Of a DNA stretch of 64,000 bases, positions 29,136 to 37,514 are shown piece by piece. The notes beneath the pieces are model-generated. The model made no database searches. It was not told the origin of the DNA and saw only the letters and a program-made list of their open reading frames with translations. This DNA comes from Sphingomonas sp. LM7 (GTDB lineage: Bacteria > Pseudomonadota > Alphaproteobacteria > Sphingomonadales > Sphingomonadaceae). The translations under genes were made by a program, and so were the position numbers. Every line of letters begins with the position of its first letter. Positions within the stretch are counted from its first letter, which is position 1. The DNA is taken from positions 3,689,001 to 3,753,000 of the forward strand of contig NZ_CP019511.1 of NCBI RefSeq assembly GCF_002002925.1, read 5' to 3'.

Positions 29136-30188
29136 TCAAGCCACCAGCCGCGCCAGTTCCTGTTGCATGTCGAGCAGGCGTAGCTGGGTGCGTGCGGCGT
29201 CGAGATTGTGGCGGGCGAGGTGGCTGCCGCAGCCTTGCATGCTGCCTTCGAGATCGGGCCGCTCGCCGATCTCCAGGCACCGCTCCCACGATCCGATCGC
29301 GAGCGGCAGCCATTGGTCGATCGCCTGCGCCGGATCGGTCAGGGCGCGATCGAGCAGCAGATTGCCGAGCACGAAGAACAGGTCCGGCGAATCCGGATAG
29401 TTCGCCATCTCCGCGTCGGCGAGCGCCAGCGCGGCATCGGTGTCGCCGTGCTTGCTCAGGCAATGGAGCTGATGGACCACCAGCGAATGCCGCCAATTGG
29501 CGCCGGCGGGCGTGTCGCGAAGCGCCGCCGCGTGGTGCGTGCATGCCGCGGCCAGATCGCCGCGCATTTCGGCATCCTTGCCGAGCTGGTAGAGGATGTA
29601 CGGATCGCCCGGCCGCTCGGCGAGATCGCGGAGCAGCAGCGGGGTGTTGCGGCCGCGCTTGCGGTCCAGCTGATCGGGCAGATAGCCGTCATGCCCGACA
29701 TGGAGCTCGATGCGCGCGCGCGGCAGCGGCGATATCGCCTGTTCGTGGACGCGGCCTTCGAAGCGGACGCCGCGCGGCAGCAGCCGGGTCAGCCAGTTGC
29801 GGCGCTCGGCGTCGGGCGTCGCGGCGCCGTCCATGTCGCTATGGACGCAGATCTTGCCGAGCCGCGGCTGGCGGCACCAGCGGCGCAATTGTTCGCCGCC
29901 CGAGACGATCCACTCGTCGGCGTCGAGCATCAGGTTCCAGTCTGCGTCGGCGAGATCGAGCGCGTGGTTGCGCGCGATCGAGAAATCGTCCGGCCAGGGC
30001 AGATGATGGACCTCGGCGCCGCAGCCGCCCGCGAGCATCGGCGTGCCGTCGGTCGAGCCGGTATCGAGCACCAGCATGCGGTCGACGTGCGGGCGGAGGC
30101 TTTCGAGGCAGCGCAGGATGCAGCGTGCCTCGTCGCGGACGATCAGCACCGCGGCGATGACGGGCTTGGGCGGCAAAGTGCGGCGCAT
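29136..30188 (-). CDS. GT2 family glycosyltransferase with C-terminal TPR-like repeats
   Basis: 350 residues. The N-terminal GT-A fold is clear: VIAAVLIVRDEARCILRCLE, LDTGSTDGTP, and the DAD nucleotide-sugar motif (89-91) in LMLDADEW. From about residue 200, YQLGKDAEMRGDLAAACTHHAAA and similar stretches look like tetratricopeptide repeats. Such enzymes often modify surface glycans or glycopeptides. I prefer ATG at 30188 (GGAA upstream) over the TTG at 30257. Divergent from another sugar-transferase gene, so a shared surface-glycan role is likely. Confidence 0.85.
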   Translation of the reverse strand: MRRTLPPKPVIAAVLIVRDEARCILRCLESLRPHVDRMLVLDTGSTDGTPMLAGGCGAEVHHLPWPDDFSIARNHALDLADADWNLMLDADEWIVSGGEQLRRWCRQPRLGKICVHSDMDGAATPDAERRNWLTRLLPRGVRFEGRVHEQAISPLPRARIELHVGHDGYLPDQLDRKRGRNTPLLLRDLAERPGDPYILYQLGKDAEMRGDLAAACTHHAAALRDTPAGANWRHSLVVHQLHCLSKHGDTDAALALADAEMANYPDSPDLFFVLGNLLLDRALTDPAQAIDQWLPLAIGSWERCLEIGERPDLEGSMQGCGSHLARHNLDAARTQLRLLDMQQELARLVA

Positions 30189-30296
30189 CGATCGGTTCCG
30201 GGCTGTTGGTGACGCTGCCGGAACATCGGCGAACAAGGCAAACAAACTGTTAACCAAACCGCCCTAGCTTCGTGACAGCACCGTAAGGAACCGAGC

Positions 30297-31628
30297 ATGA
30301 TCCCGAAGCTGATGCACTTCATCTGGGTTGGCGACGAAAGCAAATGCCCGACCAACTGCATGGATACGTGGCGCGCACTCAATCCCGACTGGGAATTCCT
30401 GCTATGGGGCAATGACGATTTCGCGAGCCAGGACTGGTTCAACCGCGATCACATGACCGCGATGTACGAGCGCGAGCTCAACGGCGTCGCCGACATGATG
30501 CGCTGGGAGATCCTCCATGCCAAGGGCGGCGTGGTCGTCGACGCAGACAGCATCGCGCTGCGCCCGCTCGACGATCATCTGCTCGATTGCGAGGCGTTCG
30601 CCTGCTGGGAAAACGAAATCGCCCGGCCCGGGCTGATCGCCGCGGGCTATTTCGGCTGCGAGGCCGGCAATCCGCTGGTCGAGCAGATCATCCACGACAT
30701 CCATGCCGAGCCCAGCGTCACCCATGCCAAGGCGTGGAAGACCGTCGGCCCGCAGCGGCTGACCGACAGCTATCGGAAATACGGCTATTCGAAGCTGCGC
30801 GTCTATCCGAGCCATTATTTCATCCCGCGGCACTTCACCGGCCTGGAATATGACGGCAGCGATCCGGTCTATGCCGACCAGCTCTGGGGCTCGACTCGGC
30901 GCGCCTATGACGAGATCCACACGCTGGACGTTAGCGAGCCGGCCGAACTGACGCCGCCCAAGCCGCGCATCGTTGCGCCGCCGCCGGTGGAAGCGGTCCC
31001 CGGCGTCTCGCCGGTCGAAGCGGGCAATGCGCCCTATTTCGTCCAGCGCGTGCAGGTCAGCAGCGAACTCGTCGGGCTGGGCCGCGGCTCGGTGCTGCGC
31101 AATTTCTGCGAGGGCAAGCGCGTGCTCCATATCGGCTGCGCGGACTGGCCGATCACCGATATCAACACCTCGCTCCACCTCGCGCTCGAGCCGGTCTGCG
31201 CGCAGCTCGACGGCGTCGATCCGCATACCGAGGCGCTCGACCAGCTCGCGCCGCATGTGAAGGGGCGGCTGTTCTCCAGCCTGAGCGACGTCACCGAAAG
31301 CTATGACCTGGTGCTCGTCCCCGAAGTGATGGAGCATGTCGCCAATGTCTCGGACTTCCTCGCCGAACTGGAGAACATCGATGCCGGCGCATTCCTGATC
31401 TCGGTGCCCGACGCGTTCCAGTGCCGTGCGCGGCATTTCGACTATCTCGGCGACAGCGAGACCTTCGTCGAGGTCGTCCACCCCGATCACAATGTCTGGT
31501 ACACGCCCTACACCTTCACCAACACGATCCAGAAATATAGCGGCCTGCGCATCGAGAAGATGTGGTTCTTCAACCGGATCTCGCTGCTCGCGCTGCTCTC
31601 GAAGGACCAGCTGCGCATGGCGGCATGA
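30297..31628 (+). CDS. Fusion of a DXD-type sugar transferase and a SAM methyltransferase
   Basis: 443 residues in two parts. Residues 1-210 are a DXD-containing transferase (IPKLMHFIWVG; HAKGGVVVDADSIALRPLDD with DAD at 82-84), of the GT32/capsule-synthesis sort. A proline-rich linker (218-242) follows. The second part, from about 250, has a Rossmann-like start VLHIGCADWP (276-285) and VLVPEVMEHVANVSDFL, a class I methyltransferase signature. A single chain joining transfer and methylation suggests making or capping a methylated sugar. Begins with ATG 40 bases from the divergent promoter gap. Confidence 0.8.
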   Translation: MIPKLMHFIWVGDESKCPTNCMDTWRALNPDWEFLLWGNDDFASQDWFNRDHMTAMYERELNGVADMMRWEILHAKGGVVVDADSIALRPLDDHLLDCEAFACWENEIARPGLIAAGYFGCEAGNPLVEQIIHDIHAEPSVTHAKAWKTVGPQRLTDSYRKYGYSKLRVYPSHYFIPRHFTGLEYDGSDPVYADQLWGSTRRAYDEIHTLDVSEPAELTPPKPRIVAPPPVEAVPGVSPVEAGNAPYFVQRVQVSSELVGLGRGSVLRNFCEGKRVLHIGCADWPITDINTSLHLALEPVCAQLDGVDPHTEALDQLAPHVKGRLFSSLSDVTESYDLVLVPEVMEHVANVSDFLAELENIDAGAFLISVPDAFQCRARHFDYLGDSETFVEVVHPDHNVWYTPYTFTNTIQKYSGLRIEKMWFFNRISLLALLSKDQLRMAA

Positions 31629-31659
31629 CGCGGCGCCGCCGCTCTGCTAGGAGCGCGCG

Positions 31660-32601
31660 GTGTCCGAATCTGCCACTTTCCGCGTCGCCGCGCTCTATCA
31701 ATTCACCCGTTTCGACGATTGCGAAGCGATAAGGGCGCCGCTTGCGCAATTGTGCTGCGCGCAGGGCGTGAAGGGCACGCTGCTGCTCGCGCCCGAGGGG
31801 ATCAACGGAACGATCGCCGGGACCGACGCGGCGATCGGGGCCGTGCTCACGCATATCCGCGGCCTGCCGGGCTGCGGCGACCTGGACGTCAAGGAATCGC
31901 GCGCGGCGACGATGCCGTTTCACCGCATGAAGGTGCGCATCAAGCGCGAGATCGTGACGATGGGCGAGCCCGGTATCGATCCAACCGACGCCGGCGAATA
32001 TGTCGCGCCACAGGACTGGAACGCGTTGATCGATGCGCCGGGCACGATCCTGATCGACACGCGCAACGACTATGAAGTCGCGATCGGCAGCTTTTCCGGC
32101 GCGATTGATCCCAGGACGCAGAGTTTCCGCGAGTTTCCCGAATGGGTGCGCGCGCATCGCCACGAATGGGAAGGCGAGGGGGCGAAGCCCCGGATCGCGA
32201 TGTTCTGCACCGGCGGCATCCGTTGCGAAAAGGCGACGGCGCTGCTCAAGGCCGAGGGGCTCGACTCGGTCTATCACCTCAAGGGCGGCATCCTCGCTTA
32301 TCTGGAGCAGGTCGCGCCCACCGACAGCCGGTGGGAAGGCGAATGCTTCGTGTTCGACGAGCGCGTCTCGGTCGGCCACGGGCTGGAGCAGGGCAGCCAT
32401 GGCCTGTGCCGCGCCTGCCGCCGGCCGGTGAGCGAGGAGGACCAGCGCTCGCCGCTGTTCGTCGAGGGAAGTGCCTGCCCGGCCTGCCACGCCGAGCGGA
32501 ACGACGAACAGCGTGAACGCTATGCCGAGCGCCATCGCCAAGCGGCGCTCGCCGCGGCGCGCGGCGAGGCGCATGTCGGCGCGATCCTGCCGGAGCGCTG
32601 A
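31660..32601 (+). CDS. trhO: tRNA uridine(34) hydroxylase (TrhO, rhodanese family)
   Basis: 313 residues. The N-terminal part matches the TrhO/YceA family ([35 protein letters not shown]), and the rhodanese domain carries catalytic C183 in [11 protein letters not shown]. Rhodanese-type TrhO makes 5-hydroxyuridine at tRNA position 34. The C-terminus adds Cys motifs CRACRRPV and CPACHAE that may bind zinc. Start is GTG at 31660. It ends two bases before a convergent DJ-1 gene. Confidence 0.93.
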   Translation: MSESATFRVAALYQFTRFDDCEAIRAPLAQLCCAQGVKGTLLLAPEGINGTIAGTDAAIGAVLTHIRGLPGCGDLDVKESRAATMPFHRMKVRIKREIVTMGEPGIDPTDAGEYVAPQDWNALIDAPGTILIDTRNDYEVAIGSFSGAIDPRTQSFREFPEWVRAHRHEWEGEGAKPRIAMFCTGGIRCEKATALLKAEGLDSVYHLKGGILAYLEQVAPTDSRWEGECFVFDERVSVGHGLEQGSHGLCRACRRPVSEEDQRSPLFVEGSACPACHAERNDEQRERYAERHRQAALAAARGEAHVGAILPER

Positions 32602-32603
32602 GC

Positions 32604-33224
32604 TCAGGCCGCCAAGGGCGTCGCGTCGGGCAGGAACGGCGTCACCGCCGCAAGCGCGCGGGCGACATAGGCGTCCTTCTCGCCGACCGGCGCGACATAG
32701 CGCATCGCCGCTTCGGCCGCGTCGATCCCGGCCAGCCGCGCGAGAACCCATGCCGCCAGATATTGCGACGCGAGGCATCCGCCCGCCGTCGCGACATTGC
32801 CGTGCGCCACGAAGGGGGTGTCGAGCACTGTCACCCCCGCCTCGATCACCCAGGGCTTGGTCGTCAGGTCGGTGCAGGCGGGCAGGTCGCCGACCAGCCC
32901 GAGCTTGGCGAGCAACAGCGTTCCGGAGCATTGTGCGCCGATCAGCTGGCGCGACGGATCGAGCGCGATGCGGGCGAGCAGCGCGCCATCGGCTGTGATC
33001 TCGCGGGTACGGATGCCGCTGCCGATGATCACTGCATCGGCCTCGCGCGCGAATTCGATCGGGCGCTGGCGGTGGACGGTCACGCCGTTCATCGAGGTCA
33101 CCTGCTCGGATGGCGAGGTGATGTGCGCGGCCCAGCCCCTGGCCTTCATCCGATTGAGGATCGCGGCGGCAACGAACGAATCCAGCTCGTTGAACCCGTC
33201 GAACGTCAGGACTGCAATCTGCAC
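32604..33224 (-). CDS. DJ-1/PfpI family protein
   Basis: 206 residues. MQIAVLTFDGFNELDSF carries the conserved glutamate E13 and LIGAQCSGTLLLA the reactive cysteine C99 in a nucleophile elbow. Members are glyoxalases, chaperones or isonitrile hydratases; ThiJ-like isonitrile hydratase relatives are common in this group. I cannot choose. The frame is open upstream but the ATG at 33224 starts exactly at the first strand. No signal peptide. Confidence 0.87.
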   Translation of the reverse strand: MQIAVLTFDGFNELDSFVAAAILNRMKARGWAAHITSPSEQVTSMNGVTVHRQRPIEFAREADAVIIGSGIRTREITADGALLARIALDPSRQLIGAQCSGTLLLAKLGLVGDLPACTDLTTKPWVIEAGVTVLDTPFVAHGNVATAGGCLASQYLAAWVLARLAGIDAAEAAMRYVAPVGEKDAYVARALAAVTPFLPDATPLAA

Positions 33225-33307
33225 TGGGGCCCCCTCTGGCGAAGCGCGGCTCTATCACCGCGCGAGGCGGCTCGCCATTCGAACCCGCGGCCCGTAGAGG
33301 GCGGATC

Positions 33308-34228
33308 ATGATCCGCCTGCGCCCCCAGACCGCCGCTTATTGCATGCTCGCGCTGGTGATGCTGCTCTGGGCGGGCAATTCGATCGTCGGCCGTGCGGTG
33401 CGCGATGATATCCCACCCTTCCTGCTTGCGCTGCTGCGCTGGAGCGGGGCGCTGCTGGTGATCCTGCCCTTCGCCGCGCGTTATCTTGCCGAGGACCGCC
33501 CGGTCATCGCCCGCAACTGGCCGATGATCCTGCTGCTCGGCCTGCTCGGCGTCGCCGCGTTCAACGCCTTCCTCTATTCGGGGCTGCGCTACACCACGGC
33601 GAGCAACGGCATGCTGCTCCAGGCCGCGATCCCCGCGCTGGTGCTGCTCGTCGACTTCGCGATCTTCCGCATCCGGGCGGGGATCGGCGCGGTGTTCGGC
33701 GTCGCGCTCTCGACGCTCGGCGTGGTGGTGATCGTTTTCCAGGGGCGGCTCGGCGCGCTCTCCGAAATCGCATTCAATCGCGGCGATGCGCTGATCCTCA
33801 CGGCGGTGGTCGCTTGGGCGTTCTACACCTCGCTGCTGCGGCTGCGTCCCAAGCTCCATGCCCAGAGCTTCCTCGCAGTCACTTTCACCATCGGCGTGAT
33901 TGCGATGCTGCCGCTCGCCGCGACCGAATGGCGGGAGATCACAGCGATGACCTGGTCGCCGGGCGTGTTCGCCGCGATCCTCTACGTCGCGCTGCTGCCG
34001 TCGGTGGTCGCCTATGCGCTGTTCAACGCCGCCGTCGCGACGCTCGGCCCGGCAAGCGCGGGGCAGGCGATCACGCTGATGCCGCTGTTCGGCGCGCTGC
34101 TCGCCGCGCTCACGCTGGGCGAGCAGCTTCACGCGCATCACTATGCGGGTATGGCACTGATTCTCGGTGGAATAATCGTGAGCGCCATCGTGCGGGCACG
34201 CGGAACGAACAGCACCGCGCACGGTTGA
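33308..34228 (+). CDS. EamA/DMT family transporter
   Basis: 306 residues with ten hydrophobic segments arranged as two EamA halves (about 10-145 and 155-295). ALVMLLWAGNSIVGRAVRDD at the N-terminus and LTLGEQLHAHHYAGMALILGG at the C-terminus are typical of drug/metabolite exporters. Substrate unknown. It is followed by the hemerythrin gene with a 24-base gap, likely in one transcript that stops at the strong terminator near 34830. Confidence 0.9.
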   Translation: MIRLRPQTAAYCMLALVMLLWAGNSIVGRAVRDDIPPFLLALLRWSGALLVILPFAARYLAEDRPVIARNWPMILLLGLLGVAAFNAFLYSGLRYTTASNGMLLQAAIPALVLLVDFAIFRIRAGIGAVFGVALSTLGVVVIVFQGRLGALSEIAFNRGDALILTAVVAWAFYTSLLRLRPKLHAQSFLAVTFTIGVIAMLPLAATEWREITAMTWSPGVFAAILYVALLPSVVAYALFNAAVATLGPASAGQAITLMPLFGALLAALTLGEQLHAHHYAGMALILGGIIVSAIVRARGTNSTAHG

Positions 34229-34252
34229 ACCTCGTGAAGAGGGAGACACCGC

Positions 34253-34759
34253 ATGGCTACCGATACCAAGCAAGACGCCGTCGCATTGCTCAAGGCCGAT
34301 CACCGCGTGGTCGAGGACTTGTTCGAGAAGTTCGAAGCGGCGCGCAACGCCGCTACCAAGCGCAAGCTCGCGACGCAGATCTGCCTGGAACTGACCGTCC
34401 ATGCCAAGATCGAGGAAGAGATCTTCTATCCAGCCTGCGAGGGGAAGATCGAAGAGGACCTGCTCAAGGAAGCCTATGTCGAGCATGACAGCGCCAAGGT
34501 GCTGATTGCCGAGATCGAGGCGGGCAGCCCCGACGACGAATATTACGACGCCAAGGTCAAGGTGCTGTCCGAGCAGATCGAGCACCATGTCGAGGAAGAG
34601 GAGATGCGCATGGAGGGCATGTTCTCGCAGGCGCGCAAGGCCGGGCTCGACATGGACGCGCTGGGCGACCAGCTCCGCGCGCGCAAGGAAGAGCTGACCG
34701 CCGAGTATAAGGCGTCAGGCCTGCCCAAGCCCGAGACGACGACGTTCGAAACCGCATGA
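34253..34759 (+). CDS. Hemerythrin-like domain protein
   Basis: 168 residues, all-helical. Iron ligand pattern: H17 (KADHRVVEDLF), H50 and E54 (HAKIEEE), H78/D79 (EHDSAK) and H111/H112 with acidic residues (EHHVEEEE). Such four-helix proteins bind a di-iron site and may sense or store oxygen or nitric oxide. The C-terminal helix is long and charged (about 125-160). Probable start ATG with AAGAGGGAGACACC ahead. Confidence 0.88.
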   Translation: MATDTKQDAVALLKADHRVVEDLFEKFEAARNAATKRKLATQICLELTVHAKIEEEIFYPACEGKIEEDLLKEAYVEHDSAKVLIAEIEAGSPDDEYYDAKVKVLSEQIEHHVEEEEMRMEGMFSQARKAGLDMDALGDQLRARKEELTAEYKASGLPKPETTTFETA

Positions 34760-34792
34760 TCCTCCCTCTCCCGGCGGGAGAGCGTGATAAAG

Positions 34793-34830
34793 AAAAGGGG
34801 ACCGCGCCAACCAAGGCGCGGTCCCCTTTT
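34793..34830 (+). terminator. Strong intrinsic terminator
   Basis: A perfect 16-base stem: AAAAGGGGACCGCGCC pairs with GGCGCGGTCCCCTTTT, with a 6-base loop, followed by CGTTT. Because both ends are A and T rich, it can work for both the hemerythrin gene and the convergent MFS gene. A smaller hairpin (CTCTCCC..GGGAGAG) lies at 34766-34782. Confidence 0.92.
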
Positions 34831-34846
34831 CGTTTGTCGGGGGGCT

Positions 34847-36217
34847 TCAGCCCTGGGCGGCGGCAGCGGCGACGGCGTCGCTCGATTCCTCGTTGCGGCG
34901 TGCCCATTCCTTGTTGATGCCGAGCGCCGCCAGCGTGCAGATCGCACCCGATAGCAGATAGGCACCGACCGACCACAGCCCGAAGCTGCTCGCCAGCGCC
35001 AGCGCGACAAGGGGGGCGAAGCCGGCGCCGATCAGCCAGGAGAGATTGGCGGTGGTCGCCGCGCCGGTATATCGGCGCTGGCTCGAGAAGCTGGCGTTGA
35101 CGGCGCCCGAGGACTGGCCGAACGCCAGGCCGAGCAGGACGAAGCCGGCCATCATGTACACGGTCTCGCCAAAGCCGCCGGCACCCAGCAGCTGCGGCGC
35201 GAACCCGCTATAGGCGGCGATCAGCACCGCCGAGACGCCGAGGACCGCGCGTCGGCCGACTCGGTCCGCGATCACGCCCGAAGCGATCATCGCCAGCACG
35301 CAGACGACGGCGCCGATGATCTCGATGATTAGGAACCGCTCCGCCGGCTCGCCGCTGTACAGCGTGACCCACGACAGCGGGAAGACGGTGACCAGGTGGA
35401 ACAGCGCGAAGCTGGCGAGCGGCGCGAACGAGCCGAGCACGATCGTCCGGCCCTCCAGCCGCACGGTCTCCCAGAACGGCGCCGGCTGGAGCTCGCGGCT
35501 TTCGAACAGATGCTCGAACTCGGGCGTCGCGACGAGGCGCAGCCGCGCGAACAGCGCCACGACGTTGATCGCGAAGGCGACGAAGAACGGATAGCGCCAG
35601 CCCCAGGACAGGAAATCCTCGGTCGACAGCGTCGAGAGGAAGAAGGCGAACAGTCCGGCGGCGACGATCAGGCCGAGCGGCGCACCCAGCTGCGGGATCA
35701 TCGCGTACCAGCCGCGCTGGTCCTTGGGCGCGTTGAGCGAGAGCAGCGACGGCAGCCCGTCCCAGGCGCCGCCCAGGGCGATGCCCTGGCCGATGCGCAG
35801 CGCCGCGAGCATCCACGCGGCGGCGATGCCGATCTGGTCGTAGCCGGGCAGGAAGGCCATCGCCATCGTCGATCCGCCGAGCAGGAACAGCGCGATGGTG
35901 AGCTTCACGCCGCGTCCGTGATGCCGATCGATCCACATGAAGATCGCCGAGCCGAGCGGGCGGGCGATGAACGCCAGCGAGAACAGCGCGAACGAATAGA
36001 GCGTGCCGGTCAGCGGGTCGACGAAGGGGAAGATCAGCGACGGGAACACCAGCACCGATGCGATGGCGTAGACGAAGAAGTCGAAGAATTCGCTCGTCCG
36101 CCCGACGATGACGCCGATCGCGATTTCGCCCGGCGCGATCTTGTGATCGCGGGCATTCACGAGTCGAGCATCGCGTTCGAGCGGCGTCGAGGTCGACGCG
36201 GCAATCGGTGCACTCAT
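34847..36217 (-). CDS. MFS transporter, metabolite:H+ symporter (MHS) type
   Basis: 456 residues with twelve membrane segments. The MHS signature appears as GVIVGRTSEFFDFFVYAIAS near the start, FPFVDPLTG, and ARPLGSAIFMWIDRHHGRG. AFGQSSGAVNASF and LGSFAPLASFA are in the second half. The family includes citrate, proline/betaine and alpha-ketoglutarate symporters, so a carboxylate substrate is plausible but unproven. The ATG at 36217 begins just before the first segment. It is divergent from cyoA. Confidence 0.87.
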   Translation of the reverse strand: MSAPIAASTSTPLERDARLVNARDHKIAPGEIAIGVIVGRTSEFFDFFVYAIASVLVFPSLIFPFVDPLTGTLYSFALFSLAFIARPLGSAIFMWIDRHHGRGVKLTIALFLLGGSTMAMAFLPGYDQIGIAAAWMLAALRIGQGIALGGAWDGLPSLLSLNAPKDQRGWYAMIPQLGAPLGLIVAAGLFAFFLSTLSTEDFLSWGWRYPFFVAFAINVVALFARLRLVATPEFEHLFESRELQPAPFWETVRLEGRTIVLGSFAPLASFALFHLVTVFPLSWVTLYSGEPAERFLIIEIIGAVVCVLAMIASGVIADRVGRRAVLGVSAVLIAAYSGFAPQLLGAGGFGETVYMMAGFVLLGLAFGQSSGAVNASFSSQRRYTGAATTANLSWLIGAGFAPLVALALASSFGLWSVGAYLLSGAICTLAALGINKEWARRNEESSDAVAAAAAQG

Positions 36218-36295
36218 TCTTTTCGCTCCGGCGGCCTGATTTGATGTTATTGCGTTTGAACGTGCGTTGCACCAGAAAAGCGCACGGCGGGGATA

Positions 36296-36308
36296 GGACA
36301 AAATGTCC
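36296..36308. promoter_or_regulatory. Palindromic GGACA-N3-TGTCC site upstream of cyoA
   Basis: GGACA and TGTCC flank AAA, 40 bases before the cyoA ATG, in the 130-bp divergent gap with the MFS gene. TTGATGTTATTGCG near 36241 is a poor FNR-like half site. The regulator is unknown; RegA is the obvious candidate because its gene lies downstream, but its usual GCGGC-type sites were not recognised. Confidence 0.4.
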
Positions 36309-36347
36309 AATGTCGGTGCGGGTAGGCGCCGGGATAGGCGGAGGTCC

Positions 36348-37499
36348 ATGCGCGAAGACAAACTTGTGCCCAACGTACGCCGCTTCCTGACGATGCTGCC
36401 CCTGGCGGCATTGCTGTCCGCGTGCAGCGGTGCCGTGCTCGATCCGGCCGGCGACATCGCGGTCCAGCAGCGCGACATCATCTATATCTCCACGGCGCTG
36501 ATGCTGCTCATCATCGTGCCCGTGATGGCGCTGATCGTCGTGTTCGCCTGGCATTATCGCAAGGGCAACAAGGACGCGACCTACGACCCGAACTTCGATC
36601 ACTCGACGGGGCTCGAACTGGTCATCTGGTCGGCGCCGCTGCTGATCATCATCTGCCTGGGCGCGCTCACCTGGTGGAGCACGCATCTGCTCGACCCGTT
36701 CCGCCCGATCAATCGCGTGTCGGCGAACAAGCCGGTCGATCCCAAGATCAAGCCGCTCGTCGTCCAGGTCGTCTCGCTCGACTGGAAGTGGCTGTTCATC
36801 TATCCCGAACAGGGCGTCGCGACGGTCAACGAGCTCGCGCTCCCGGTCGATCGCCCGGTGCGCTTCGAACTCACTTCTACCAACATGATGAACACCTTTT
36901 ACGCGCCGACGCTGGCCGGCATGATCTACACCATGCCCGGCATGCGCAGCACGCTGCACGCGGTGCTCAATCGCCCCGGCACGTTCGAGGGCATGTCCGC
37001 CAACTATAGCGGCGCGGGTTTCTCGAACATGCGCTTCAAGCTGTACGGCGTCGATCAGGGCGGGTTCGACGGATGGGTCGCGCGCGTGAAGGCCAGCGGC
37101 CCGGCGCTCGACGCCACGCGCTTCCTCGAGCTCGAAAAGCCGACCGACAAGGTGCCGGCGATGTATTTCTCGGGCGTCGAGGCGCAGCTGTTCGACCGCG
37201 TCTATAACCGTTGCGTTCGCCCCGGTACGCCGTGCATGAGCGACGTGATGCGCCATGACCGCAAGGCGGGCGGCACGCATCCGCACGATCCGCGCGCCGG
37301 CGCCGGCATGCCTTCGGGCCGCAACAACCCGCCCCCGCATGGGCAAAAGCCGGAAGGCGCGATCTTCAAGGAAGGCGAGGAAAAGGGGAACGGCCCCAAT
37401 CGCACCTCGCCCGAAGAGAAGGAAGCGCCTGCCAACCGGAACACGTCGCTGAACCTTATCCCTGCCACGCCGGGCCTCGCCCGCGCCGGCGCAGCCTGA
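36348..37499 (+). CDS. cyoA: Cytochrome bo3-type ubiquinol oxidase subunit II
   Basis: 383 residues. A lipoprotein signal (LSAC) follows the ATG at 36348, with two membrane segments after it (IIYISTALMLLIIVPVMALI; LVIWSAPLLIIICLGALTWW). The CuA ligands of cytochrome c oxidases are absent, as in quinol oxidases. The tail after about residue 300 is longer than in E. coli CyoA and rich in His, Pro, Gly and charged residues. Preceded by GGAGG. First of the cyo operon. Confidence 0.95.
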   Translation: MREDKLVPNVRRFLTMLPLAALLSACSGAVLDPAGDIAVQQRDIIYISTALMLLIIVPVMALIVVFAWHYRKGNKDATYDPNFDHSTGLELVIWSAPLLIIICLGALTWWSTHLLDPFRPINRVSANKPVDPKIKPLVVQVVSLDWKWLFIYPEQGVATVNELALPVDRPVRFELTSTNMMNTFYAPTLAGMIYTMPGMRSTLHAVLNRPGTFEGMSANYSGAGFSNMRFKLYGVDQGGFDGWVARVKASGPALDATRFLELEKPTDKVPAMYFSGVEAQLFDRVYNRCVRPGTPCMSDVMRHDRKAGGTHPHDPRAGAGMPSGRNNPPPHGQKPEGAIFKEGEEKGNGPNRTSPEEKEAPANRNTSLNLIPATPGLARAGAA

Positions 37500-37514
37500 A
37501 CGGCCGGAGCCATC

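Noticed and set aside
26842..29544. 900-codon minus-strand frame opposite hppA
   Set aside because: Rich in His, Arg and Asp with no domain; the plus strand encodes a clear H+-PPase.
30220..30235. GAAC-N6-GAAC upstream of the divergent glycosyltransferase genes, like an alphaproteobacterial LexA box
   Set aside because: The known box has seven bases between the half sites; here there are six, and no SOS gene is adjacent.
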